Positions 16,655-25,649 of a stretch of 64,000 nt of DNA are shown piece after piece. Location of the stretch: contig CACWJY010000003.1 of the NCBI GenBank assembly GCA_902761355.1, forward strand, positions 62,001-126,000. Reading direction: 5' to 3'. Below the pieces are notes generated by a model that ran no database searches, was not told the DNA's origin, and saw only the letters and a program-made list of their open reading frames with translations. How positions within the stretch are numbered: position 1 is the first letter of the stretch; each line of letters begins with the position of its first letter. Source of the stretch: Fibrobacter succinogenes (lineage in GTDB: Bacteria > Fibrobacterota > Fibrobacteria > Fibrobacterales > Fibrobacteraceae). The position numbers and the translations under genes are program-made.

Positions 16655-16696
16655 TTTGTGTGACACAAATATAGATACTTGCCTACTACAAGTCAA
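16655..16696 (-). promoter_or_regulatory. prs promoter overlapped by a 15-bp palindrome
   Basis: On the minus strand TTGACT (16,696-16,691), a 17-bp spacer and TATATT (16,673-16,668) form a good promoter. A perfect palindrome TTTGTGT-G-ACACAAA (16,655-16,669) overlaps the end of the -10 box and the expected start of transcription, a classic repressor position. Confidence 0.6.
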
Positions 16697-16767
16697 CCTC
16701 GACAGAGCTTTCTTATTGGATACTTTTAATTTTGTATTTTTACGGACGAAAAATACTAGAGGTTTTT

Positions 16768-18300
16768 ATGAGCGTTTCGATGCAAGATGTAATGAAACAG
16801 TCCGGCGTGGCATTCGGTACCAGCGGGGCCCGCGGCCTGGTAACGGCAATGACCGACCGCGTATGCTACGTGTACGCACGTTCCTTTATCAAGTACTGCG
16901 AACAGAACTACAAATGCGACCATACCATCGCAATAGCAGGCGACCTGCGCCCAAGTACCGAACGCATCCTCAAGTCACTGGTAAAGGCCGGCGAAGATTC
17001 CGCATGGAAGGTTATCTACTGCGGACGCATCCCGAGCCCCGCCATCGCACTCTACGGTATCGACAAGGCCCTCCCGACCATCATGGTCACGGGCAGCCAC
17101 ATTCCCGCCGACCGTAACGGCATCAAGTTCAACCACCCGATGGGCGAAATCACCAAGAAGGACGAACAGGGCATCGTCTCGCAGTCCGTCGATTTTGACG
17201 AGGCGATTTTTGACGCCAAGGGCATGCTAAAGAACGCCCCCGCGCTCCCGGCCATAGAAACCGAAGCCGAAGAAAACTACATCAAGCGCTACCCTGAATT
17301 TTTCGGGACCAAGGCGCTTTCGGGTCTCACCATCGGCGTGTACCAGCATTCGGCCGTAGGCCGCGACATCGTGGTGAAAGTTCTCGAAAGTCTTGGGGCC
17401 ACCGTAAAACCGTTTGCCCGCAGCGAAACGTTCATTCCGGTCGACACCGAGGCCATCCGCAAAGAAGACGAAGAACTGGCCCGCGAATTTTCGCATAAGG
17501 ATTTTGTCGATGCCATCTTTAGCACCGACGGCGATTCTGACAGACCGCTTTTGGCAGACGACACCGGCATGTGGCTCCGTGGCGACGTGCTGGGCATCCT
17601 CGCTGCCCAGGCGCTTGGCATCAAGCGCATTGCAACTCCGGTGAGTTGCAACACGTCGCTCGAAAAATCTGGCAGCTTTGACAAGATTTGCCGCACCCGC
17701 ATCGGTAGCCCCTACGTCATCGCCGGCATGGAAAGCCTGGTCGATGAAGACAAGGCAGCCGTGGCAGGCTACGAGGCCAACGGCGGTTTCCTGCTGCAAA
17801 CCGACCTTACGCGCACCTTCGAGGACGGTGCCACCCGTACGCTCAAGGCCCTCCCCACCCGCGACGCGCTCCTCCCGATGCTTGCCGTGATGGTGCGCGT
17901 GCGCGAAGAACGCATGTGCATCGTGGACCTCCTGAAGAAACTCCCGAAGCGCTTTACGCTATCCGACCGCCTCAAGGAATTCCCGACAGAAATCTCGAAG
18001 GCCAAGCTCGCCGAAATCCGCGAGCAGAAACTCGGCAAGAAACTCTTTGGTGCCCTTACCGCAAAGCCCAGTCGCTTTAAGCCCAAGGACGGTTCTACCC
18101 CGGCACCTTTCCACGGTGAAATCGTCTCTATCGACGAGACCGACGGCTACCGCATGGAATTCGACTCCGGCGACATCGTTCATCTGCGCCCGAGCGGTAA
18201 CGCCCCGGAATTCCGCTGCTACGTCGAAACCGAAGACAAGGTTCGTTCCGCGGAACTTTTGGCCGGCTGCATGAAGATCATGGAAGGGTGGCGAAAGTAA
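16768..18300 (+). CDS. Phosphomannomutase / phosphoglucomutase family protein
   Basis: A 510-residue alpha-D-phosphohexomutase that interconverts hexose 6- and 1-phosphates for sugar-nucleotide synthesis. Signatures: FGTSGARGLV at residues about 12-21, the active-site serine loop TGSHIPADRNGIKFN (the variant typical of one phosphomannomutase branch, in place of TASHNP), the metal loop STDGDSDRPLL, the sugar loop GYEANGGF, and the phosphate loop RPSGNAPEFR at the C-terminus. ATG 16,768 has AGAGG upstream, and the 12-codon in-frame extension is ignored. The PorV-like gene follows after 20 bp but has its own box near the start. The preferred sugar cannot be decided. Confidence 0.85.
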   Translation: MSVSMQDVMKQSGVAFGTSGARGLVTAMTDRVCYVYARSFIKYCEQNYKCDHTIAIAGDLRPSTERILKSLVKAGEDSAWKVIYCGRIPSPAIALYGIDKALPTIMVTGSHIPADRNGIKFNHPMGEITKKDEQGIVSQSVDFDEAIFDAKGMLKNAPALPAIETEAEENYIKRYPEFFGTKALSGLTIGVYQHSAVGRDIVVKVLESLGATVKPFARSETFIPVDTEAIRKEDEELAREFSHKDFVDAIFSTDGDSDRPLLADDTGMWLRGDVLGILAAQALGIKRIATPVSCNTSLEKSGSFDKICRTRIGSPYVIAGMESLVDEDKAAVAGYEANGGFLLQTDLTRTFEDGATRTLKALPTRDALLPMLAVMVRVREERMCIVDLLKKLPKRFTLSDRLKEFPTEISKAKLAEIREQKLGKKLFGALTAKPSRFKPKDGSTPAPFHGEIVSIDETDGYRMEFDSGDIVHLRPSGNAPEFRCYVETEDKVRSAELLAGCMKIMEGWRK

Positions 18301-18320
18301 TTTTTGTATCTTATACCTAT

Positions 18321-19265
18321 ATGTTGAAACGTTTCGCCGCTTTTGCTCTCGCTACCGCCTCCCTTGCACTCGCCGGGGAGCACTGGAACTTGGACGCCGG
18401 CGACGTTTCGATGAAGTTCCTTACGATGCACGTTTCGGCTCGCGGGGCCGCCCTTTCGGGCGCAGGAGTCGCAGACCCCACGCGCGCATCCGAAGTCGCG
18501 CGCAACCCCCTTGCCATGGGCATCGTCCAGGAATCCGAAGCCGGAATTAACCACGTTATATTCCCGGACTACACCGCCGACGACTATTCTACGGCCTATT
18601 TTACGCAGCCCTTCACCTTCTTCAGTTTCCCGCTCACGTTCTCGCTGGGCGCCGAATTCCTTGGCTACGACGGAATTGAAGGCCGCGACGAAGAAGGTTT
18701 CAAGACGTCGGAATACGGCGCCTACGCCTGGAGCGCAAATATGGGCCTCGGCAATCGCGGCAAGGTCTTTAACTGGGCCATGGCGGCCAGGTTTGCCACG
18801 CAAACCATCGACGACCAAACCGCCATCGCCATCCTAGGTGACATCGGCGGCGGCTACCGCGTCAACGAATACCTCGCTTTCGCCACGACCCTCACCAACT
18901 TCGGCTACATGGGCGATTACGACGGCGAAAAAGAACACGCCCCCATGGCGCTGCAGGCGGGCCTCACGGGGATTATCCCCCTCTCTAGACTTTTTGACCT
19001 GCAAAGCCAATGGAATCTGCACCTTTCGGCAGACGCTTACCGCCGCGCCGATATGCAGGACCCCGAATGGCGTTTTGGCAGCGAACTGAACTACATGCAG
19101 ACACTTTCGCTGCGTATAGGTTACGCCGCTCGCCCCGACACCGAAGACGGATTCAGCGCCGGTATCGGTTTCGTATTCGGCATGGTCGCCTTTGACTACG
19201 CCTACAGTCCAAGACCTGCCTTCGACGGCGGTTACCATTACCTGACTCTCGGACTCAAGTTCTAA
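18321..19265 (+). CDS. PorV/PorQ-like outer-membrane beta-barrel protein
   Basis: A 314-residue protein with a cleavable signal peptide (MLKRF, ALA-GEH) and alternating beta-strand sequence ending in an aromatic-terminated strand (LTLGLKF), as in outer-membrane barrels. The segment GDVSMKFLTMHVSARGAALSGAGVA and the ARNPLAMG motif match the PorV/PorQ (FadL-like) family linked to type IX secretion in Bacteroidota. A role in export of cargo with C-terminal sorting domains is inference. ATG 18,321 has no Shine-Dalgarno, and TTATACCTAT abuts it. Its last 4 bases overlap the stop of the convergent sigma-54 activator gene. Confidence 0.75.
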   Translation: MLKRFAAFALATASLALAGEHWNLDAGDVSMKFLTMHVSARGAALSGAGVADPTRASEVARNPLAMGIVQESEAGINHVIFPDYTADDYSTAYFTQPFTFFSFPLTFSLGAEFLGYDGIEGRDEEGFKTSEYGAYAWSANMGLGNRGKVFNWAMAARFATQTIDDQTAIAILGDIGGGYRVNEYLAFATTLTNFGYMGDYDGEKEHAPMALQAGLTGIIPLSRLFDLQSQWNLHLSADAYRRADMQDPEWRFGSELNYMQTLSLRIGYAARPDTEDGFSAGIGFVFGMVAFDYAYSPRPAFDGGYHYLTLGLKF

Positions 19266-20185
19266 CTTTCGTGCTTTTTTATTTGATAGTTGAGACAGCC
19301 TCGGCTGATTCCCAGCTTTTGTGCCGTGACACTCTTGTTGCCGTCATTCTTGGCCAGTTCAGAGCAAATCAAATTCCACTCAGGCGAAGTCGAATAGTAA
19401 CGAGGCCTTTCGCAGGCGGAGCTGAGTCGCCGACGCATATTTAACGCAGGATTTTCTGGAGATGCTGTTTGACGCGGAACAAATTCTTCTTCCAGAATTT
19501 TATACAACTTAATTCCATAGTTTTTTAGAAGGGCGTAACGCTGCAAGACATTTTTGAGTTGTCGCACGTTCCCCGGCCAGGGTTTTGTCTTGAGCAATGC
19601 AATTTCGCCGGCATTGAGTACCACAGAAGGATCTTCAAGGATTTCACTCCACAAGTCATTCGCTATTTCGGCAAAGTCCTCGCGTTCCCTGAGCGGCGGA
19701 ATCTTTACGGGGAAAACGTTCAGCCTAAAGAAAAGATCTTCGCGGAAGCGGCCCGACAGCACCTCGGCTCGCAAGTCGCGATTGGTCGCGCATACCAGCC
19801 TAAAATCAACAGGGAACGCCTCATAATAACCGAGCGGCATCACCTTGCGTTCCTGCAAAATGCGCAGCAGCTTGCACTGGATTTCAAGCGGCATTTCGCC
19901 GACCTCATCCAAAAAGAGTGTACCGTGTTCCGCCGCGCGCACCACGCCGAGCCGCTCCCCGACCGCTCCGGTAAACGCCCCCTTACGATGCCCCTCCAGA
20001 ATGCTTTCGACAAGCCCCTGCGCAATCGCGCCGCAATTGAGTGCAATAAAGGGGCCGCCCGCCCTTGAGCTGTGCGCATGAATATAGCGGGCCGCCACCT
20101 CCTTGCCAGAGCCGGATTCTCCGAGCAAAAGTACCGAAACATCGGAGCCCGCAACAATGTTCAGCATAGATTCGTGCCTATTCAT
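19262..20185 (-). CDS. Sigma-54-dependent activator lacking a sensor domain
   Basis: A 307-residue bacterial enhancer-binding protein. The AAA+ domain has Walker A GESGSGKE, the sigma-54 contact loop GAFTGA, Walker [11 protein letters not shown] and the sensor II region [12 protein letters not shown]-terminal Fis-type helix-turn-helix ([22 protein letters not shown]) binds enhancer DNA. No N-terminal regulatory domain is present, so activity may be set by its own expression or a partner. Two ATGs are possible: 20,212 without a ribosome binding site, and 20,185 with AGGAG at 8-nt spacing, preferred here. That AGGAG lies in a hairpin (20,191-20,217). Targets are unknown. Confidence 0.87.
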   Translation of the reverse strand: MNRHESMLNIVAGSDVSVLLLGESGSGKEVAARYIHAHSSRAGGPFIALNCGAIAQGLVESILEGHRKGAFTGAVGERLGVVRAAEHGTLFLDEVGEMPLEIQCKLLRILQERKVMPLGYYEAFPVDFRLVCATNRDLRAEVLSGRFREDLFFRLNVFPVKIPPLREREDFAEIANDLWSEILEDPSVVLNAGEIALLKTKPWPGNVRQLKNVLQRYALLKNYGIKLYKILEEEFVPRQTASPENPALNMRRRLSSACERPRYYSTSPEWNLICSELAKNDGNKSVTAQKLGISRGCLNYQIKKHES

Positions 20186-20190
20186 AAATT

Positions 20191-20217
20191 CTCCTATGCT
20201 ATAAACGTTCATAGGAG
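20191..20217 (-). promoter_or_regulatory. Inverted repeat that can sequester the ribosome binding site
   Basis: The minus-strand transcript reads CUCCUAUG (20,217-20,210), 11-nt loop, CAUAGGAG (20,198-20,191), then AAUUUAUG. The 8-bp stem buries the AGGAG of the sigma-54 activator gene. It could equally be a DNA operator. Translation control is an inference from position. Confidence 0.55.
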
Positions 20218-20278
20218 CACGAAAGTGCCAGATTATTTTGATTATTTACATTCAGGGGCGCTTTTTTACAAACGGCGC

Positions 20279-21382
20279 CTATTTCCAGCGGAACATTCCC
20301 GTAATCCCAGCGGGTACGGCAAACACGATCATCGGAATCTGGATCAGTTCGGTCGGCAAAAAAGCGAGCATCTTGCGCTTAGAATGAAGTTTCCACGACG
20401 CAATCATCAGGAACACGAAATCCACTACAATCTTGGGCAAAATACTAAACACGCACCACTGCCAAGGGCAATCCAAAAAGAGAACGCACCAGGGGCTCAC
20501 AAACATCCAGATGTAGTACGTATAAATTAACGTCAGCAGCAGGATGTACGCCTTACTTTCGTAGTTGGTACCGTTGCTACTCCAGCGGGCACGCTGGTTA
20601 AAAAGCTGTTTCCACGTATGCACCGGCGCGGTCTCGATAACGGCATCGCGGTCCAGGTTGTAGCAGACCTTGGTACCCGGGATTTTCATCATCTTGTGGA
20701 TAAGCATGTCATCGTCGCCGCTCGAAAGGTTCACCAAGTCGCCAAAGCCACCCACCGCAAAGAAAAGATCCTTCTTGTAGGCAAGGCAGGCAGCCGACGC
20801 CACAATCGGGTGTCCCCAACTAAAACCAGCAGCTTCCATGGCCGTGTAACCAAGCGTTTCGAGTTTCTGGTACAGGTGCGGGAGCGTGCGACTACCGTTA
20901 TTCTGCTTGGGGCCCTGCACAATGCAGATGCCGTCTATAAAGCGGCCGGCCATCGCGGTAATCCAGCTCTTGCGCGGAACGCAGTCGGCATCCATCGTCA
21001 GCAGCACCTCATATTTTGCAATCTTGAAGGCGCTTTCGAGGGCGCGTTTCTTGGGACTTGCAATCTGCGGCAGGTCGGGCGAGAGCGAGAGCACCCTAAA
21101 CCTGGGGTGCGTGGCAGCGAACTTTTCAAGGATTTCTTTGGTGGAGTCCGTCGAGCGGTCGTCCACGCATATCACTTCCCATTCACCAGCATAGTCCTGT
21201 TCGGCAAGGGCTTCGAGCGTACGCTGCGCAAATTCTTCTTCGTTGCGCATGGGCACCACCACCGAAACACTCGGGGTCGCCTTGGGGCCCCTATAACGGT
21301 GCGTGCGGACAACCCCTATTATAAAGAATAGGAACAGCAGCACGTAAAGCGCGGTAAGGCATGCTATAATAACGGCACCCAT
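20279..21382 (-). CDS. Membrane glycosyltransferase, family 2
   Basis: A 367-residue processive-type GT2 enzyme: one N-terminal membrane helix (residues about 3-27), a GT-A catalytic domain with SVVVPMRNEEEFAQRTLEAL, the nucleotide-sugar Asp (CVDDRS), the DxD-type TMDADCVP, a GDDDM motif and QRARW, then two to three C-terminal helices. The motif set resembles hyaluronan/cellulose synthase-like and poly-GlcNAc-type transferases, but the sugar is not predictable. The start at ATG 21,382 is chosen because TAAATTTG (minus strand, 21,395-21,388) ends 5 nt before it and no Shine-Dalgarno is present, consistent with a leaderless mRNA. It is divergent from the 21,415 gene. Confidence 0.85.
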   Translation of the reverse strand: MGAVIIACLTALYVLLFLFFIIGVVRTHRYRGPKATPSVSVVVPMRNEEEFAQRTLEALAEQDYAGEWEVICVDDRSTDSTKEILEKFAATHPRFRVLSLSPDLPQIASPKKRALESAFKIAKYEVLLTMDADCVPRKSWITAMAGRFIDGICIVQGPKQNNGSRTLPHLYQKLETLGYTAMEAAGFSWGHPIVASAACLAYKKDLFFAVGGFGDLVNLSSGDDDMLIHKMMKIPGTKVCYNLDRDAVIETAPVHTWKQLFNQRARWSSNGTNYESKAYILLLTLIYTYYIWMFVSPWCVLFLDCPWQWCVFSILPKIVVDFVFLMIASWKLHSKRKMLAFLPTELIQIPMIVFAVPAGITGMFRWK

Positions 21383-21387
21383 GTCGC

Positions 21388-21410
21388 CAAATTTAAAAAA
21401 TCTATAATTA
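21388..21410. promoter_or_regulatory. Back-to-back -10 boxes for two divergent genes
   Basis: TAAATTTG on the minus strand (21,395-21,388) lies 5 nt before the glycosyltransferase ATG, and TATAATTA on the plus strand (21,403-21,410) lies 4 nt before the ATG at 21,415. The whole intergenic region is only 32 bp, so both mRNAs are expected to begin at or next to their start codons. Recognisable -35 hexamers are weak. Confidence 0.5.
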
Positions 21411-21414
21411 AGGC

Positions 21415-21867
21415 ATGGCTCCAAACGATATCAACGCCCTTATCAAAAAACTTTCCCCCCTTATGGAGGAAGATTCCGAAATTTTCAAGGAACTTGCGAC
21501 ATTTTTCGGGCAAGGGGCCAAGATAGAAGTCCACCACGGCGACCTTTCTAAATTCCTCGGGAACAGAAGACTGTACCGAGTCATACGCCTAAAGGGCGAA
21601 AGCTACAAGGACTGCGTTTACCAGTTGGTCGACAACTATCCCGAATCCATGGATGCGCTCGGCATGCTGCGCTACTATAAGGCCCCTGCGGGGCCCGTAC
21701 GCTGGGAAGAAGTCGAGAACGCCGAAATTGCCATGGGCAAGGAACTCACCATGGCCGCCTACGGATGGATGCCCGACGCCTGGACGCTATTCGAAAAAGG
21801 CGAAGACCATACAGACGCCAGCCAGCACGAGCTAGTGGCGATACTTGCGTTTGATTTAGGGGAATAA
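21415..21867 (+). CDS. Conserved-looking hypothetical protein (150 aa)
   Basis: An acidic 150-residue protein with no signal peptide or membrane segment. Visible segments are an N-terminal helix (NALIKKLSPLMEEDSEIFKELATFF), a likely beta-strand pair (YRVIRLKGESYKDCVYQLV) and a Trp-rich end (YGWMPDAWTLFEKGEDH). No family is recognised. Coding is supported by normal codon use, a full-length frame with no competing frame, and an ATG at the expected distance from a TATAATTA box (probably leaderless). It shares a 32-bp divergent promoter region with a GT2 gene and converges with the PBP4 gene (21 bp between stops). Confidence 0.65.
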   Translation: MAPNDINALIKKLSPLMEEDSEIFKELATFFGQGAKIEVHHGDLSKFLGNRRLYRVIRLKGESYKDCVYQLVDNYPESMDALGMLRYYKAPAGPVRWEEVENAEIAMGKELTMAAYGWMPDAWTLFEKGEDHTDASQHELVAILAFDLGE

Positions 21868-21888
21868 CCCTTACCGTATCCGAGACGG

Positions 21889-24027
21889 CTACGGTTTCAA
21901 AAATTCAAATAAAGTAATTCCAGGGAGCTTAGCCTTGCTGCGGCCCTTTAGATAATCGACAAGCGGAAGTTCAAGCACCTGTTTCTTGAAAGCGGCGTGA
22001 CGAAGCACCGGGAGCTCTCCGTTACGGAACACGACAAAGCCCGTGTGCGTCGCATCCAGATTATCCATGTTCGCCACAAAGGCAACACCCGTCACCATGA
22101 GTGGCCCCTCATAAGGCTTAGACGCCATTTCGACGGCGCGGTCATAAGGCAGGTAACGCAACTCCATCGGAGCATCGGGAGTTTCATACTTAAGCTTTTT
22201 GGCCCTAAAGAATTCTTGCTTAGGCATCGTGCGCATCACGACGGTATCACCCGGGACCTTTAAGGGGCGCGCAAACTTGCCTTCGCCTACCCAATCGGCA
22301 AGCAGGTAATGCTTACGGTGCAAGAAATCAATGACACCGTCCTTGTAGCGGATTTTCTGGAGCAGAGCAAAAATCGCATTCTCGTTAGGAGCAAGCGCCA
22401 TCGCAAGAGCATGTTCCAGGTACGTAACGCAGTCCACCGAATCCATGTACACAAGCGGCTTGTTCTCGATAGAATCCAGATAGCTTTCGCCCATGGGTCC
22501 AAGACGGTAAGGGATTCCCTTCATCAGGCGCGAAAAATATTCAAGCCTTGCGGCAAGCCCCGCCACGTTCTGTGCTGAAAGCCACATCTGCTTCATCTTC
22601 ATGAGCGACGCATAATTATCGTTTGTCTGGAACACAAGCCGCGTCCACAAGGTATCCAGTACATCCTTGAGTTTTCCGTCAGGATTCTTTCCGGTCTCGT
22701 TCAGGTACATCGCAACCGCAAGCGTATCGCCATCAAGCGTGTAGATGTAGCCCACCAAACCGTGTACCTCGCCGATAAAGCCCGTCTTAAAGCGCGTAAG
22801 CCACGGGTACGGCAAATCGAGCATGCGCTTGCCGCCGGTACCAAGGCCAGGGCCCGCAAAACTGTTAATGTAATACTTGCCCTTGGAGTGGCGAGCCATC
22901 TTGGCAAGCAAGGCTGTCTCGGTCGAAGGTTTCACCTTGTTCTTGGGCGAAAGACCGCAACCGTCCCAAATTTCGAAATCGGCCGTATCCAGCCCCATTT
23001 CGACAAGGAACTTCATCTCCATCGAACGGCCGCCCTCCACGCTCCCCTCGCCCGCCCTTTGGGCGCCCAGGTTGCGGAACAGGGTCTCGGCATGCATGTT
23101 CTGACTACGCTGATTGATTTCATCCAGAATACTCAGCAAGGGGGCCGCCGAATAAGTGAAAGACCTAATCTGAATCCCTGCGGGTACGTTCTGCTTTTCG
23201 ACAAAGGCAACACCGCGTTCTTTGAGCGCATGGATAAAGGCAGCCTTAAAGTAGGCTATCGGATTGCGCACCGGGAGCACCAACTGGCTAGAATCCACGT
23301 TAATGCCAATCGCCCCACCAATCGTAATTTCCGGCTTTGCCGAATCAAGCGCCCAGGTCCACTTGCGCTTTTTACCCGGCACCGTAAGCATTTCGTTTTT
23401 AAGGACAACATAACCCACATCGGGGAGAATTTCAGCAATGGCAGTATCGCCCACCTTTAAGCCCGGCTTAAAGCGGATCATGGTGCAGTTGTCGTTAAAC
23501 CCGAGCGGAGCAATTTCGGCACCGTACCATGCATCATAAAAATTTTTGCGCCAATGTTCCGCGCGCCACGGGCCCTTATAATAGCTAGAGTCTAGACGAA
23601 TCATGCCCGAGACCGTATCGACACCTAGGGCATGGATAGAATCCGCCATGGCATTCAGCATGTAGAACGGGTCCGCATAATAGCGCCCCGAAAAATTCGG
23701 ATCACCTTCACCGCGAACATTCACCGTGCCCACAAAAGTTCTCTTGCGAACACTCCCGTTCAAAGAAACCTCGGTCTTGGGAGCATAATCCAGCGGCAAA
23801 TAATGGAGCGCAGTCGCAGTCGTCAATGTTTTCAGAGTACTTGCCGGAGTAAACTTTTCTACGCCACGGATATTGCCGAGTTCTGCACCCGTCTTTACCG
23901 AGCGAATCGAAAGTCCGTAACGTGAGCCCGGTACTACAGAATCTACATAAACCTGAAACGAATCCAGTTGAAAATGAGCAGAGGCAGCAACAGCAAGCCC
24001 AAAAAGTAATCCAAAAATTTTTCGCAT
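21889..24027 (-). CDS. D-Ala-D-Ala carboxypeptidase (PBP4, S13) fused to a DUF1460 amidase-like domain
   Basis: A 712-residue exported protein. Residues 1-18 are a signal peptide. Residues about 20-470 are a peptidase S13/PBP4 domain (DacB) that cleaves D-Ala-D-Ala or peptide cross-links, with SxxK at Ser63-Thr-Leu-Lys66, SxN in NQRSQNMHAE and KTG in RFKTGFIGE. Residues about 480-712 match DUF1460 (NlpC/P60-like, annotated in the family as N-acetylmuramoyl-L-alanine amidase-like): catalytic-Cys motif VDCVTYLEH, the IDFLHRKHYLLADWV segment and a His in THTGFVVF. One polypeptide would thus carry two peptidoglycan activities in the periplasm. It starts 3 bp after the solute-binding protein gene, in the same transcription unit. 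Confidence 0.85.
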   Translation of the reverse strand: MRKIFGLLFGLAVAASAHFQLDSFQVYVDSVVPGSRYGLSIRSVKTGAELGNIRGVEKFTPASTLKTLTTATALHYLPLDYAPKTEVSLNGSVRKRTFVGTVNVRGEGDPNFSGRYYADPFYMLNAMADSIHALGVDTVSGMIRLDSSYYKGPWRAEHWRKNFYDAWYGAEIAPLGFNDNCTMIRFKPGLKVGDTAIAEILPDVGYVVLKNEMLTVPGKKRKWTWALDSAKPEITIGGAIGINVDSSQLVLPVRNPIAYFKAAFIHALKERGVAFVEKQNVPAGIQIRSFTYSAAPLLSILDEINQRSQNMHAETLFRNLGAQRAGEGSVEGGRSMEMKFLVEMGLDTADFEIWDGCGLSPKNKVKPSTETALLAKMARHSKGKYYINSFAGPGLGTGGKRMLDLPYPWLTRFKTGFIGEVHGLVGYIYTLDGDTLAVAMYLNETGKNPDGKLKDVLDTLWTRLVFQTNDNYASLMKMKQMWLSAQNVAGLAARLEYFSRLMKGIPYRLGPMGESYLDSIENKPLVYMDSVDCVTYLEHALAMALAPNENAIFALLQKIRYKDGVIDFLHRKHYLLADWVGEGKFARPLKVPGDTVVMRTMPKQEFFRAKKLKYETPDAPMELRYLPYDRAVEMASKPYEGPLMVTGVAFVANMDNLDATHTGFVVFRNGELPVLRHAAFKKQVLELPLVDYLKGRSKAKLPGITLFEFLKP

Positions 24028-24030
24028 CGT

Positions 24031-25605
24031 CTAATGCTTACGGAAACGGATAATAAAGACCAACAGCAATATGATAGCAATCGCCCCAAGCGAAATCACC
24101 ACCACCAGACGCGGGCTCACCGAGTCCTTGACTTCGGCGCCCATGCCCTTTTCGTAACGGGTTTCTTCGACCGGCTGCGCCAAGGCGGCCTTGATTCGAC
24201 GCTTAAGTGCGACACGGTCATAATCGCCCTTATATCCTAAAATAGAATTTATCTTCTCGTGAGTATTAAAAACAGACTGAACCATCTTTTCAGAAACATC
24301 GGCTTCATTTTTCAGCAAGCTCGCCGCAATGGATGTCACCATGGCATTCACCGCCATTTCGATTTCACTCCATTCAGGAATGTTCTGACAACTACGTCCA
24401 CGATTTTCGAGCCCGTCAATCAACTGCCTGTAACGGGAATCCTGCATCCAGATGCGAATAAGGCCCCTGTCCGGCGGAATAAAGCCGCTGTGCCTAGAAT
24501 AGTAATCCATGTTATCGGCACGCAGCATGAACAGGAACAAATCGTATGCACGCTGACGCTTGGCAGGGTTTCCGTTTTTGGGAAGAGTCAAGTGGCTGCC
24601 ACCTACAAAAGTGTAGTTGCCCACCGGGCCCTTGGGCGGGACGACCGTAATCAGGCCGTCCTTTGCTATCGGGCTATCGATCAAACCACCCAAGTCATTT
24701 TCGAATTCAATCTTGCGTATGAGTTCTGAAGTACCAAAAATCATCAGCTGTTCGGCACGCACAAAGCGGTCTGCCGCAGCACTGGAATTTTCCTTGAGGT
24801 TATTGGGAGATATTTCCTTATCGCCAAGCAACTTTAAGTAGTGACGCAGGCCTTCTAACGTCAACGAATCTCCTAAGGCGCTGCGGTAACCGTCATCCGC
24901 TTCTACGACAAAGTCACCACCAAAATTCCACAAGAACGGAGACATCTGCTGGTAACCGGTCCAGTCTTCCTTGACGCCATACTCAAAGGGAGCCACCAAA
25001 CTACCCGCCGCATTCTGCACCTTGGCTTCGGCAATGGCACGCAATACTCCAAAGAATTTTGGATACGTATCTATTTCGGTATCATGCAGACCCAGTTCAA
25101 GCCAAAGGCGCTCGTTCGCAAAAAAGCCACGGATATCCAAGAACCACGGCACCGAATAAGCCACAGAATCGCGACCAATATGGGCAGACTTCATGGCCTC
25201 CGGATAAAAGCGACTCGTATCGACCGCATCCAGCAATTCCGTCACCGGCGAAATCAAGCCAGCCTTGGCAAAATAGGGAACCCAGCTCGAACCCAGCTGC
25301 AGCACGTCAGGATAATCCGTACCCGTCGAGGGAGCCTCAGTCGCAAGCGTCTTGTTGAGTTCTACAAAGGCGGCGCCCCAGTCCAAAAAACGAATCTTGA
25401 CAGGAATACCGCTCTGCTGCGAATACTTACGCATCTGCTTCTGCAGGGCAGACCCCGTATTGATATCCTGGTCCATCACCCATAAAACCAGCGTATCCGG
25501 CACCGAAGGAGCGGCGCGTAATTCAGGGACCGCATACGCGGACACGCCCCCTCCAAGAGCAAGAGCCATCACAAAAGACGCTATGCCGTACAGCCGTTTA
25601 ATCAT
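24031..25605 (-). CDS. Extracellular solute-binding protein with C-terminal membrane anchor
   Basis: A 524-residue family 1-type ABC solute-binding protein: signal peptide (ending near SAYA-VP), two-lobe binding region with WVMDQDINTGSALQKQM, PDVLQLGSSWVPYFAKAG and SVPWFLDIRGFFANERLW, as in sugar/oligosaccharide binders, and an unusual C-terminal transmembrane helix (about residues 497-520) with basic tail RFRKH that would keep it on the outer face of the inner membrane. No permease or ATPase gene is nearby, so it may be an orphan receptor or work with a remote transporter. AAGG precedes ATG 25,605. It lies between aroA (44 bp upstream) and the PBP4 fusion (3 bp downstream). Confidence 0.8.
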   Translation of the reverse strand: MIKRLYGIASFVMALALGGGVSAYAVPELRAAPSVPDTLVLWVMDQDINTGSALQKQMRKYSQQSGIPVKIRFLDWGAAFVELNKTLATEAPSTGTDYPDVLQLGSSWVPYFAKAGLISPVTELLDAVDTSRFYPEAMKSAHIGRDSVAYSVPWFLDIRGFFANERLWLELGLHDTEIDTYPKFFGVLRAIAEAKVQNAAGSLVAPFEYGVKEDWTGYQQMSPFLWNFGGDFVVEADDGYRSALGDSLTLEGLRHYLKLLGDKEISPNNLKENSSAAADRFVRAEQLMIFGTSELIRKIEFENDLGGLIDSPIAKDGLITVVPPKGPVGNYTFVGGSHLTLPKNGNPAKRQRAYDLFLFMLRADNMDYYSRHSGFIPPDRGLIRIWMQDSRYRQLIDGLENRGRSCQNIPEWSEIEMAVNAMVTSIAASLLKNEADVSEKMVQSVFNTHEKINSILGYKGDYDRVALKRRIKAALAQPVEETRYEKGMGAEVKDSVSPRLVVVISLGAIAIILLLVFIIRFRKH

Positions 25606-25649
25606 GGGTTACCTTCTTAATACCACATTTCTCAATATATATAAAGAAT

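Noticed and set aside
19262-19265. Four-base overlap of the PorV-like and sigma-54 activator genes as a sign of coupling
   Set aside because: The two genes are convergent, so the overlap only affects their 3' ends.
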